DNA of 64,000 nucleotides, from NCBI GenBank assembly GCA_017893485.1, contig CM030366.1, positions 52,668,565 through 52,732,564 on the forward strand, given 5' to 3'. The notes under the pieces were generated by a model. The model was given only the letters and a program-made list of their open reading frames with translations, had not been told where the DNA came from and ran no database searches. Below are positions 1-11,879 of this stretch, piece by piece (positions within the stretch are counted from its first letter, which is position 1; each line of letters starts with the position of its first letter). Source of the stretch: Hemerocallis citrina. Its lineage: Eukaryota > Streptophyta > Magnoliopsida > Asparagales > Asphodelaceae. Position numbers and translations under genes: made by a program.

Positions 1-1611
1 TTTTGGCTCAGGTTCTTGGTTCGAATCCGACTTTGCCCAAAAGTTTTTCCTTTTTGATTTTTTTGTATTTTTGAGTTTTAAAGTGTAATAAAAACTGGGA
101 AAAAATTCTATTATTATTCTAAAATTGTTTAGACTTTATAAAAATTATTTCTACAATATTTGGACATATTTTGTGAGATTTAAAAGGAGATTTTACATTA
201 AAGAACTCAAATGTATCGATTAAAAGAATTAGAAGTGATTTTTATATAGAAAATTGTGACTCTTGTATAATTAAAGAGAGATGAATATTTGGATTGCAAT
301 TAGATTTTGTTCTTAATGAGATTTTATGATTATTAATACTGTGATTGAGATTATTTGATATTGCATACAATGGTATAAGTGATTAAATTGATAAAAGAGT
401 TGAATTGAATTGTTTTCATGTTATGAGATTATAAAGAAATATTCTCTTTGAGAAAGTGATATGAATAGAGAAATTGAAAGATTATTTTGAGATTGAATAT
501 GACTTATTGTTGATCACTAGAAAGAGATAGTTGTTGGAATCTGGAGGCTAGGCGAGACCATAGTGACCAGCAATCTTATTAATTTATTTGAGAGCTAACC
601 AGTGTGGGTTGAGCATCTCTTGAGAAGTAGCAAGTTAGGTTGACTGTCTCTTTTGTTTGGTTTAAGTCCGGTAGGGTAAGCTAGCTCTAGGTTGTGATGA
701 TTTTTTTTTAAAACAAATTAAAATGTAAGGACTACACTATAGTGGAGATGTGATGAAAGTAAGAGAAAAACATAAGTATGAAGGCCTCGGGTCTACGGTG
801 TGAGAGTGTTTCACAGGCTGTCTACATGATGCGTCATATCATGACGTGAACACATCTCCGGAATTATCGGGACCGTGGCGATGCTTGTGGGATGTTTGGT
901 GATTACGGGTGGTGTCATAGTCCCATGACAGAGGCTGAATTGTCCATAGGTTGTCAACATGATGCGTCATGTCATGACGTGGGATTCCCCTCCAGGCTGT
1001 CTGGACATGGGCTCGTAACTTATAGAACATCTAGAATACTTACCGTAGTTATCATAGTAGTTTAACTCATGGTGATGGAGTCAACCCTACAAGGTGAAGA
1101 ACGATTAAGGGCTTGCCCTCGGACCTATGTAGTATGGGATGCATAGAATCCGAACAAGTGGGCATTAGTGTCATTTAATATAAATAACTGCATTAAGGAC
1201 TAGGTGCACAACACCCACGATATCAATAGGATAGTCCCTTTGTAGATTTGTTTTGTGATCAAGTTTGTATTTGTTAAAGTATTTAAGAATCGTTATACTT
1301 TCGACATAGTGAGGATAGCCGTGTATAATATTTTTACAGTTGTAAGCAACTGACGTGCCCACAGTTTTATATGCAGGACTTGGAATTTACAAGAAGAGAT
1401 AAAGATGAATCTGTTGCTAATGATTACTTAAATGCTAAAGTTGTTATAATTATACATTTGACATTGTTGTATTTTATTTATTCCACTGCGTGTTGAGTAA
1501 AAGACTTTGTTAGAATAAAAGTTTTAAATTCCTTGTAAAATTGTACGAAGTGAAGTGTAAAGATCCTGTGGAACTTCGAATTCAGGCTTATTTGGAATTT
1601 GGTGTGTTACA
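1..1611 (+). mobile_element. C-family gypsy LTR, 3' part
   Basis: This is the downstream 1.6 kb of a long LTR. It is collinear with 36365-37803 and 49990-51431, the same parts of element C's LTRs. It ends in a GTGTTACA terminus at 1611 after the shared block that begins AAAGTTTTAAATTCC. The left end lies outside the window, so a solo LTR cannot be told from the 3' LTR of a full element. It abuts antisense LTR D, which it appears to have split. No coding capacity is supported; short open frames here are chance. Confidence 0.8.
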
Positions 1612-3357
1612 ATGTGAACATGGTATTAAGATGTATAATGTCCATAATCTTACTAATCACAATCAACTAATACACCGTCATCAATCATATGAACAATCAA
1701 CACTAGTATACACTCTACAATAGTTGTGTAACGTCATGACATGAAATACAATAATAATTTCTATTCCTATATTCAATAATTACCTACATGATTGCATGCA
1801 AGATCTCTATACATTGGAGGTAAAAGACGGCACGAAGTTAAGACTACTACTTGGATTTGCTCGTGTAAATCCGTAGCATCCCAACAATAGATGACAATAA
1901 CAGATATACGATAATCAATATCGATCTACTTGCGGAGTTCAATAAACAATCTCGAATACGATACAATATAATTCGAGAGTGAGATGACTTGCCTTTAGGA
2001 CGATGTTAGATTCGATATAGGGAATAACGAGATTAGGATCCCGGATGACAAATCACGAGCACGTAGCACTAACACGTGCGAGCCACGTGCAAGACACCAA
2101 AACAGCAAAACACCAACACCGGATCAACCCAAACACAAAATACCGATCCCCGATCTCCTACTCCACAACAGCAAACACATAATGACCCAATCCCTCACAC
2201 GAAATAACACACACCCAAAAACTTCAACATAGCAAACAGCCCCCTTCCCGCCCTTCTTCACCACAGCGACAGATGGAGAGAAAGAAGGCGGAAGGCGACG
2301 GCAGCACTAGGCGAAGACGGCGACACCCACGATGAGGGCGGCGAGGACTGGCAACGGCGGCACTGCAGTCGGGAAGCGCTGCAGCGATGGGACTCGACGG
2401 CTCAGCGATGCCCTGTTTTGCACCGAAACAGGGGAGGCGATTATGGCGGGCACTTGAGCGTTCGACGATGACGATGATGGGGCAAGGGGTCTGCGGTGGT
2501 TGCGGGGTGAACAGAGAGGTGAGGACGGCAGAGAAGAAGCGGATGAGCTCGAGTTCTTGGCAACGACGATGGGTTCGACAATGGAGACAGAGGTTGAAGA
2601 CGAGGTGGGGGCACTGCGGTGGCTTTGGTTGTGGCCGACGAGGAAGATGATGAGGGGGTGCGATGAGGGTGGTTGTCGAGCGGCGAGGAGACACAGGGCA
2701 GCGATAGCAGAGGAACAGGCGACGAGGCGACGGTGCGACGGGGGTCGTGAGGCGGTGCAGTCGAGCTGATAGCTCGAGCGGGATGGTGGTCGGCTGCAGG
2801 CGATGTGGGGAATATGAAGAGGTTTTCTGTTGGGGGGTTGTACAGGAGAGGGGAGGGGTATAACAGTAGGGCGGCTGATGAAAGGAGGTAATAGGAGGGT
2901 TAGGGGGGGTTATTATAATATAATAATGGTATTATAATAAGCACAATAATGGGGAGGATTGTAGGTTGATTGTTAGGGATTCAAAATTGGTGGGGTTAGA
3001 GGATGATACGGTTAGGAGTTATTTTTGGAGATTGACAGTTCGTGGAGATATGGGGTTGTTTTGGGTTTGTGGGTCAAGATCCAATAGGAGGTGGGTTATA
3101 GTGTTTTGGGTACAATAAATAGAAGGACAATTCTCCACCCAACAAAACAAAAGACAATTTCATGAAATAAATTTTAAATTAGGAAAGAAGGAGTAAGATT
3201 CAAATAATCAAACTGAGATCTAGGATAAATCATGAATAATATTAGAGTTGATATCATTCGATACAATAATGAAACAAAAAAAATGTTATAGAATTACAAA
3301 AGAGATTACAATGGGGATCAAATGATGAAAAAGAGAAGAATGAAAATGGGAGTTACA
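1612..3357 (-). mobile_element. Antisense gypsy LTR fragment (D)
   Basis: Read on the minus strand this resembles the 5' half of the B-type LTRs (compare 8600-9892). It starts TGTAACTCCC at 3357, followed by an AT-rich promoter-like part, a GC-rich leader (about 2230-2800) and an AT-rich tract. The junction at 3357/3358 falls inside an A-type LTR, whose undisturbed counterpart is near 24785, so D inserted into A. The other end is hidden by the C-family LTR. The GC-rich block carries overlapping open frames on both strands with low-complexity Arg/Ser/Pro translations, which I do not accept as genes. Confidence 0.6.
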
Positions 3358-4216
3358 ATTTTTGTATTCATGAACCTTGCTTGCTTGATACTTGATGCCT
3401 GAGTACACCGCCCTATGAAATACATCACTAGGTCTAAACGTAACTTGTTTGTATGTAGCAACCATGTGGTAAAAATTTTGGACGCATGAAATGCTACCTA
3501 GATAGAATTAAACAATAGACTTAAGAATAACTTGTTACTTGTATACACTTGACACCTTACTCGATACTTGATGCAAATTACATGCTCACTTGTTACTTGT
3601 TTCTGCCACTTGTATTTGTTACCCAATCATGTTATTTGATTTGTCTTACTTGCTAGCTAGTCTCTTGAACTTCATTACTTGTTGCATCCCTGTCATATCA
3701 CGTTGTATACCCTTGATTCGAAATCTTGTTTCATATTTTCTTACACTTATTTTCATATCCCTTGCTTCTACTACTTGCGGCCCGTAACTTGCACTAAGGG
3801 TGTCTGTCATTATTTCTCTTTATTTTTCTTCTTCATGATAAATACAGGTTTTAGAGATCAATTGCCTGCTGGAGTTGGTGAGCAAACGTTCTAGGCTTCG
3901 CTTAGGAAAATTTGCTTTAGTTATATTGTATTTAAGTTTATTTAATTTTTGTTGCTACTTGAAACTTGTAACGGGCTTATAGTCCCGAAGTATTTACTTT
4001 TGATCCAGATCATGAATTTATTTCAAATATTTATATTTTGTTTTAAATGTTTTCTGTTGATTAATAAATTATTCATGCATGCGTGGTTGAGTATATTTTA
4101 CTATATTTCTTGTTATGATGCTAAGCAATCCTACAGCTTATGAATGATGAAAATCATTCGCTGGGTTTTGTCATGTACTCATATTCTGTATTCCTTTTGG
4201 GAAGCGGGGAGTGACA
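3358..4216 (+). mobile_element. 5' LTR remnant of chromovirus A
   Basis: This 859-bp segment matches 24785-25649, the end of A's 3' LTR. Shared parts include the CTTGTTACTTG-rich stretch, the polypyrimidine run near 3830 and the terminus GGGGAGTGACA. Insertion D removed the rest of the LTR from view. Ten bases after the terminus lies a primer-binding site, which fixes this as the 5' LTR. Confidence 0.8.
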
Positions 4217-4225
4217 GATTTTTAG

Positions 4226-4241
4226 TGGTATCAGAGCTAGG
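4226..4241 (+). other. Primer-binding site of A
   Basis: TGGTATCAGAGCTAGG complements the 3' end of plant initiator tRNA-Met, the usual primer for plant LTR retroelements. It lies ten bases after the LTR terminus and 150 bases before gag. Confidence 0.85.
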
Positions 4242-4387
4242 TTTGGCTAATGTGTTAGTTTGACTAATACATTAGACAGGCTTGACTCGGTCAGGATTAG
4301 CTCAATTATTAATAGGCCATGCCATTTCATGAAAAATTAATAATCAACCTGATCTGAATACTAATTGTTTTTAGTTTTGTATAGACT

Positions 4388-5479
4388 ATGGCTCGTAGGA
4401 ATGCTTCGTCTTCCCACTCGCAGGATGATCACCATGAGTTGGCGGCCATTACTCAGGTGTTGCAGCAGATCATCCAGATGCAGCAGGAGCACAGTGAGCT
4501 GGTAAAGGCAACATTGGAGGCTGCCAAACTGGAACGTTGCTATCCCGACCCCCGCTGTGCCTGCCCATGTAGCTTTGCCCCCTCGTCCGGTTACTGTTGC
4601 AGACTTCATGAGGCTGCATCCTGATAAGTTTGTTGGGACTGAAACACCACTAGAGGCTGAGCAGTGGCTGATCCGTACAGAGAGTTTGCTACACGCAGCT
4701 AGGGCCGCTGATGCAGACCGTGTGGATGTGGTGAGCATCCATTTGGTGGACTTGGCCTACATTTGGTGGAGGGCAGAGTCCGAGAGACTAGAGAGGCCTA
4801 TTTCTTGGGCCACATTCGCTCAGAGATTTCCTTAGAAGTTCTTCCCCAGCATAACCCGGGTAGAAATGGAGCATCAGTTTCTCGCCTTGAAACAGGTTGG
4901 TTGGTTGGTTAGTGATGTGTTTTGAATTTTGTTACATACTATATATATGGTACCGTAACACAAAATTTCTTGACACAGGGCACTAGATCTGTGGACGATT
5001 ATGCCACAGAGTTCACCCGGTTTAGTCGCTTCGCTACCGCCTTGGTGGAAATGAGGACGATCGTGCTCGTGGGGCTCCTCCTCAACGAGCTGTCTAGTAC
5101 CCTACCGCTATTTCTAGGCCCACTGGAGGGCCGATCAGGAGGCCAGTTCCAGCCCCTCCTGTTAGGGCAGCTCCCTACCCTCCTACCGCTCCTTAGCAAG
5201 AGGGGTTCTGTGACTTCTACCATATACTAGGGCATATGCGCAGGGATTGCAGGTGGGCCAACCGCCGATGCTTCGAGTGTGGTTCTGGTGATCACACAAT
5301 TCGGGGTTGTCCCTGGAGGAGGTATGTGCCACCAGCTGGTGCGCCATCTCAAGGTCAAGTCAGGCCGCCACTTCCTCCTTAGCATTAGCTCGTCGATCAG
5401 AGGACCGCTGCCCTGAGGAGAGGTCAGGCCTTCAACCTGATAGCAGAGGAAGCCGAGACCGTAGAGGAGGTCGTTGCAG
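4388..5479 (+). pseudogene. gag: Chromovirus A gag, broken
   Basis: This is the gag capsid/nucleocapsid region of a Ty3/gypsy element. The start at 4388 (MARRNASSSH) parallels the start of B's gag. The gag core is recognisable in pieces: FMRLHPDKF, the WWRAE segment, FLALKQ, then VDDYATEFTRFSRF, and a zinc-knuckle remnant CFECGSGDHTIRGC near 5270. A frameshift near 4530 separates the first 48 residues from the rest. An in-frame TAG lies near 4833, and further shifts follow after 5060. Between FLALKQ and GTRSVDD lies an 83-bp gap with GT and AG ends (separate entry). The part after the knuckle is proline/arginine-rich, leading to the protease after a second intron-like gap. Confidence 0.8.
4896..4978 (+). 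other. Intron-like gap in A gag
   Basis: An 83-bp segment begins GTTGGTTGG and ends TTGACACAG. Its removal joins FLALKQ to GTRSVDD in frame (phase 0). It is AT-rich and full of stops, with a possible branch site (CGTAAC) before the 3' end. B has a gap at exactly the same codon (15260-15337), and both share the string GAATTTTGTTACATA. Splicing is my inference. Confidence 0.6.
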
Positions 5480-5636
5480 GTATATTTTTGTGTTTTTGTT
5501 GTTTTATTATCTGTTCCGTGCTTTATTTGTTTCTCTTCGCATTATTCATTTATGTGGTCTTTTTCACATCAGTATTCCTTATTCCTTATTATCTTCATTA
5601 TTCATCTCTCCCCATGTTTTTTTGATTCTATCTTAA
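5480..5636 (+). other. Intron-like gap before A protease
   Basis: A 157-bp AT- and pyrimidine-rich segment begins GTATATTTTTG and ends GATTCTATCTTAA. Taking it out joins the end of gag to the start of the protease in frame (phase 1). B has the same gap with an intact acceptor (CTATCCTAG), so A's final AG appears mutated to AA. Reading through it gives a hydrophobic Phe/Leu/Ser frame that is probably not real protein. Confidence 0.6.
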
Positions 5637-6395
5637 GTATCATTCTAGTTCATTCTTTTCCTGCCCATGTCATATTTGATTCCGGGGCGACACATTCCTT
5701 CATCTCCTCCCACTTTGTGGATCAGCATCGGTTGGAGTGCAGTGTTATGCCGGTAGCTTGGAACATCACCACAGGTGGTGGTATTGTCGTTTGCTCTAAG
5801 GAGTGCAAGTAGAGCCCTATGGTAATTTGGGGTGCAGATTTCAAGGCAGTTATGATAGTGATCGGGAATTCAGGGTTTTAATTTGATTCTCGGCATGGAT
5901 TGGTTGGGGGAGTCTCATGCTGTCATTGATTGCTGAGCGAAGAAGGTTGTGTTCAGGATCCCTGGCCGTGCAGAGTTTGAGTTCCATGCCGGGGAGACAC
6001 CCCTTAGGCGTGGTAAGAAGGTGGTAGATGAAGAAGGTTGTGCAATGGAGTTGCACACGGGTTGTGAGGCTGTGCCTCTAGTAGTGCGGGAATTCCTGGA
6101 TGTGTTTTCAGAGTAATTGCCCGGGTTACCTCCAGAACGAGAATTGGAGTTCGACAGTGAAGTTCAGCTGGGTACGATGCCGATATCGAAGAGCCATACA
6201 GGATGACACCGATTGAGCTAGCAGAGCTGAAGGTGCAGATTCAGGGTTTGTTGGATTTGGGTTTCATCAGGCCCTGTGTTTCGCAGTGGGGAGCTCCTGT
6301 TCTGTTCGTCAATAAGAAGGATAGAAGCCGCAGGCTATGCATTGATTACCGAGAACTGAACAGTGTCAAAGTGAAGAATCGGTATCCACTACCCA
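5637..6395 (+). pseudogene. pol: Chromovirus A protease and RT N-terminus, broken
   Basis: This is the first part of the A polyprotein. The protease active site is visible as FDSGATHSFISSHF near 5670-5710, followed by a degraded block with a stop near 5811. The linker to RT is partly readable (VVREFLDVFSE). RT then starts with [34 protein letters not shown] and [11 protein letters not shown], and stops at YPLP when B interrupts at 6396. RT resumes at 19535 with IDDLFDQL. A pre-insertion sequence without B would read continuously across this point. Confidence 0.85.
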
Positions 6396-9300
6396 TGTCA
6401 CGCCCCGCTTTCTAAAAAGAGATACGGAATATGGATACATGACTAAGTCCAGCGAATGATTTTTATCATCCATAAGCTATGAGGATCTTAACAACATTTC
6501 ACAGGAATAGTCAGAGTAGGAAGCAAGAGAAGTAGTCAGCCACGCATGCATAACTGAATCAATATAGTCAATAAGATTACTTGAAACAAGAAATAAGAAT
6601 ACTGAATTTCAAGTAATCATGTCTGGAACAAAACACAAGTCTGGGACACAAAGCCCAACACAAAATAATTCATGTAACCAAGTACAATTATTCAAGATAA
6701 GCGACAAAAAATAATAATAATAATAGCAGGAACTCCAGCAACTAGAATCACAGATTACCTACTCCATCTGGCAGCTGATCTGCAAATATGCAATTTAATA
6801 AATTTCTAGAAGAGGAAAAAGAAAACAAAATGCCTGTCAATGCAAGTTATGGGCCGCTCGTAGTGCAGGCACAAGTACAGGAAAAGACTAAACTAGTAAC
6901 AGCGGAAGCAAACATAGCATGGAATAGACATGGCAACAAAATAGAACAACTGGCATGGCAAGATGAACGAGTGCAAGTGGCATGTAACAAGTGTCAAGTA
7001 AGCAAGTATCATGTATAAGTAACAAGTATCAAGTGTCAAGTATCAAGTATCATGTACAAGTAACAAGTAGCAAGTGTCAAGTATCAAGTGTCAAGTAGCA
7101 AGTGTCAAGTATCATGTTCAAGTCTTGTATTTATTACTATCTAGGTAGCACTTCATGCTTCCCAGGTTTTTACCACATGGTATGTACATTCAAACAATTT
7201 CGTTTTAGATTTCATAGTGGATCATAGAGGGCAGTGTACTCAGGGACAAGCTCCAAGTAATCAAGTATCAAGCTCCAAGTGTCAAGTGTGCAAGTGTCAA
7301 GTAATCACGTGTCAAGATCCAAATAACCCAAATATCAAGCTCCAAATAACCCAATATCAAGCTCCAAATAACCAAGTAGGATCTATAAATCCTCTTCCGA
7401 GTACACGTTTCTGTATTTTTCACTATTTGATCTTTCCCTTTAAACCCCGGCTTAGTTTCTTATTATTATTATCAAACATGCATGTGCGTGTACAAAATAT
7501 GGCAAGAATAACATGGTAGGAACATGTGACAGGTTCAGGTTAAAGGATAAACATGTACAGGTGAAAGACAACTCATAAAAGATTAGGACAATGAGAATTC
7601 TAGTTCAGGACAACAAGACAGTATTGCACCAAATATGGGATTCCTATTGCCACGGACATGAAAATATAAATCCGTCAGAAGATCTAGAAAATAGACTCTT
7701 GGCCAAATCCAGCAAGTATATATAAGTCATATGATATTTCACAGAAACAAGTCTCAAAACATATTTGTATCTAGAAAACATGTTCAGCCAGAAATCAGAA
7801 ACTTGTATTCTTAAATAGGAAATGGCATAAAAACTTATTGACTAAATCCACGAAAAGTTTGGGTATTCTCTAGTATGTCTAGTAACAGAAAATAAAGTTT
7901 CATAATTTTCCAACATAGATAGAATAGTCAAGTAAAATCAGAAAGCAGCAAGATACAGAAATTTTGTAAATCTGAAATCATAAATCTGTAGTACTAAAAT
8001 AGTGATATCTCACAAAATATAAATTGAAATCCAGATCCATCAAAAAGGTGATAAAATAGATACAGTAGGCTATAATTCATATTCACAAATTTTTTATAGA
8101 AAGCAAATAGAATTAGGTCGAAATTAAGGTTCTTTACTGAACAACAAGAAAATTCTGCAAGTATAGTAGTTGTTTGCAGGCATAGAATAATTTATAAAAG
8201 TCATTAATTAAATCCACAAAAATTAGGGGTTAATCCCAATCAAATCTAGTTGTACTCAAAAAAAATATTGGATCAAAATATTATCTTTAGCATTAGTAGA
8301 AAAATAAATTACCATACAGAATAAATATAAAACTGGATCTGAAATTTTAAACACATCTGCAGTAAAATAGTCATAACTCGTAACTCATTAATCGAAACTT
8401 AGATCTGTCAGAAAATCTGGAAAGTAGACACAATTCTCTATATATCATATTCACAAATAATTTTCATATACTGACCTTAATAGGGTCTAAATTACTGAAC
8501 AAAAACGGGTGACAACAAGGACATAATTGTTCTTCATGCATAAAATCGACATAGATCATATGAAACTCATCCAAATCATAACAAACGTGAAATGTAGTAT
8601 ACTAGATGTCCAAGCAATATGGTATAGGGTATTTAGCAAGTCTACAACAAGTTTACTATAGCTAACACAACCGAGCACATGATATCATACGAACAACGTG
8701 CATGTATACGGCAAGAGGTGGTCATCCCTAAGTTATTTCATGTCATAGGTGTAATGAGGCAACTACGGGCGGGTCAACACAATAGAGACGAGATATAACA
8801 AGGATTTTGCACAAGAATTTTCTCAAGAATACAACTACAATACAGGCGGTATTTCGTACTTGTATTACATATAGAAAAGATTACAAGTTACTTGCCTTAT
8901 AGTCGACGACGGGAACGACACAAAAGCAAGAATAACGGGAACGGATTCCCAGGAAATGTACTCAACAAACGAATCACGAACCTAACAACGAACACAACTC
9001 ACAAACAATGAATGCACATAAGAGAACCAACACATGAACACACGAGAGAGAGGAGGGCAACGGCACAGGGGTGCGGGCTTCACTGGCTGTCGAGGTCGAA
9101 CAGCTCATAGGGAGGGCTCTGTCGAGCTGTGCTATGGTCGATGCAGGGAAGTGCTACAGGGGAGGGTTGCGGCATTGCGGTGCTGCTGCTGCGTCGCTTA
9201 GGAGGAGGCAGGGCTGACGGTGGTCGGGTGCCGCAGTGTATGGCGGAGAACAGGATGAAGGGGAACAGGGAGGTCGCTAAGAGATGGGTTGATCGGAAGT

Positions 9301-9892
9301 AGGGGTCTCGGCAGGAGAGGGTGCCCACAGAGAGGATCGGGAGGGGAGGTAGATGATGGGTTTAGAAGCGGCTAGGGTTTTGGCGTGAACAAGGGGGAAA
9401 GTGGACATGTGTATATATAAGGTTTGGGGAAATATATAATGGGCAAAATGCATATGGGGGTGTTAATGGGTTGGGCCAACTAGGTATGGGATATAAGGGT
9501 ATTGTGTTTTGGTTAGGTGTATATGTGGATATTGGGTATTCAGTTGGTTATAGGGTTTCTTTAAAAAAAAATAGGGTTTGAATAGGATTAATTTAGAAGA
9601 TCCACAAGGAATTAGGGTCATCCAATAATGAGACGGGCACAAAAATGAATAAATATAATAAGGGACGAACAAGAAAATATTGAGGATCAAAGAAATACAA
9701 GCTCGATCAACAAAGATGAAATAATAGGAGACAATTGAATCAAGAAGATCAAATAAAAGACGACAAATCAAATAGATGAATATATATTGAAAATGAAGAT
9801 CCAATATACGGTCCAAGAGAGATACAAAGAGAATAAAAACACAAAAAGAAAAATACACCTAAAAATACAGAAAATGAAAAATAGGGGTTACA
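6396..9892 (-). mobile_element. 3' LTR of B
   Basis: A 3497-bp LTR, with termini TGTCACGCCCC and GGGGTTACA on the plus strand. It is collinear with 15997-19534 at high identity by eye. On the minus strand it holds a TATA-like TTATATATAC at 9411-9420, a GC-rich leader (9060-9340), a long AT-rich part and a CTTGATACTTG-rich tandem tract (6985-7380). Frames in the GC-rich leader are not genes. Confidence 0.9.
6985..7380 (-). repeat. CAAGTATCAAGTGT short tandem tract
   Basis: Short units such as CAAGTATCAAG, CAAGTGTCAAG and CTCCAAATAACC alternate irregularly over about 400 bases, split by a conserved single-copy piece near 7130-7240. The same tract in the other B LTR (16570-17030) differs in unit number, so it is a fast-changing minisatellite inside the LTR. 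Related CTTGTTACTTG units occur in A's LTRs. Confidence 0.7.
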
Positions 9893-10009
9893 AATCCTAC
9901 CCACCTAACAAGAAGAATTTCGTTCTCGAAATTCAAACAAGTTGTCCATAGGGTAACCCCGAAATAAAAATAAAGAACAAAACAAAAGGCTACTCAAACA
10001 AATGAGAAA

Positions 10010-11879
10010 ACTTCTACTGAATCTCCTCCTCCTGCCCCCAAGTCGACTTACCTGGCAAGTGAGGATTCCAAGAAACACGAACCAACTTGATGATCTTATT
10101 CTTAAGCACTTTCTCCCGCCGATCCAAAATAGCAACTGGCGGAATCTCACAAGTCAAATCTAGCCGAACGGTCAACTCAGAATAGTCGATCACGTGGCTC
10201 TCATCTCGGATATACCTCCTGATTTGTGAAACATGGAAGACATCGTGCACTCCTGATAAAGCTGGCAGAAATGCTAGACGATAGGCCACCCTGCCTACTC
10301 GCTCCACAATATCAAACGGTCCAATAAACCTAGGGCTGAGCTTGCCCCCACCACCAAACCGAATGACACCGTGCCAAGGCGATACCTTTACGAAAACATG
10401 GTCACCAACCTCAAACTCCAAAGCTCTCTGATGGACACCAGTCTATCGCCTTTGCCTATCCTGAGCTGCCTGCACGTGCTTCCTAATTTTAGTCATCGCA
10501 TCAACTGTCCTGGTGATCAACTCCGGACCCAAAAACTTCCTCTCACCAATGTCATCCTAGCACACTGGTGATCTACACTTCTGTCCATAAAGTGCCTCAA
10601 ACGGTGTAGCTTTAAGACTGGCCTGAAAGCTGTTATTGTACGAGAACTCTACGAGATGCAAATGGTCCTCCCATGATCCACCGAACTGGAGCATACGGGA
10701 CCTCAACATGTCCTTAAGAATCTGGATGGTGATCTCTGACTGTCCATCAGTCCGGGAATGAAAAGTTGTACTGTACTTTAATTTACTCCCCAAACTACTC
10801 TGAAGACTCTCCCAAAACTGAGATCTGAATCTTGTATCTCTGTCAGATACAATACTAACTGGAACCCCATGAAGTCTGACGATCTATTGCATGCACTTCT
10901 CAGCTAGGCTTTCAGTAGAATGTCCGAGACAGAAGGGAATGAAGTGAGCACTCTTCGTCAGTCGGTCGATAATCACCCAAATGGCATTGTGACCCTTAGG
11001 ACTCCTCGGCAAACCGATCACAAAATCCATAGGGATATGTTCCCACTTCCACTTCGAAATGGGAAGCGGTTGAAGAAGTTCGGCGGTCCTCTAATGCTCT
11101 GCCTTCACCTGCTGGCAGATCAAACACTGAGATACAAACCGAGCCACAACCCTCTTCAGACCATGCCACCAGAAATGAAGCTTCAAATCCCAATACATCT
11201 TAGTACCTCCAGGAAGAATAGAATAAGATGACTGGTAGGCTTCCTCAAGCAACCTCTGACGAACTTCACCCTTTGGGACACACAACCTGGACCCAAAACG
11301 AAGCGATCCCTCAGCATGAATAACCATGTCCGTTCTGGAACCAGACTCAACCTCAGCTCGAAAACCCTGCAACTACACATCACCAGCTGGGCCTCTTTGA
11401 TCTGATCAACAAGAGACGACTGAAGCTGAAGCACTAAACAACTCCGATCAAAACTCGACAACAACACATCCAACTCCAACCTCCTCATATGCTCAACCAA
11501 ATCTCTCTGTTGAATCAGGAACATAGCTATCGGTCTCTTGCTTAAAGCATCTGGCACCAAGTTCACTTTACCAGGATGGTATTGCAAACTGAGGTCATAA
11601 TCGGCCATAAGTTCCCATCAACATCTTTGCCTTATGTTCAACTCCTTATGGGTGAAGACGAACTTGAGACTTTTGTGGTCTGTAAAGATCTCCACTCGGT
11701 CCCCATGTAAATAATGTCTCCGCAGCTTCAAAGCAAAGATCACTGCCGCTAACACCAAGTCATGAGTCAGATAGTTCTTCTCATGCGGCCTCAATTGCCT
11801 CGATGCATAAGCAACGACTCGGCCCTTCTGCATCAGAACTGCTCCAAGATCCTTACCCGAAGCATCACAGTAAACTACA
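10010..11879 (-). pseudogene. pol: B RNase H, integrase and chromodomain-like tail
   Basis: Minus-strand end of the B polyprotein. From 11879 downward it reads [38 protein letters not shown] (RNase H), then YHPGKVNLVPDALS. The integrase zinc region includes CLICQQVKAEH near 11100. The catalytic-core end includes [10 protein letters not shown] with the Glu kept, near 10740. The C-terminal part (10421 down) has EFEVGDHVFVKVSPW, GGKLSPRFIGPF and VHDVFHVSQIRRYI. The last stretch, VRVSWNPHLPGKSTW, resembles a chromodomain. Frameshifts near 11375 and 11085, and an ATG-proximal stop near 11615, make it non-functional. Confidence 0.85.

Noticed and set aside
2224..2769. Overlapping ORFs up to 156 codons on both strands
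   Set aside because: They lie in the GC-rich leader of an LTR; products are low-complexity and the same region in A, B and E gives unrelated frames.
5474..5812. Hydrophobic 112-codon frame as a membrane protein
   Set aside because: Its first half is the intron-like gap; only the part after 5637 is protease.
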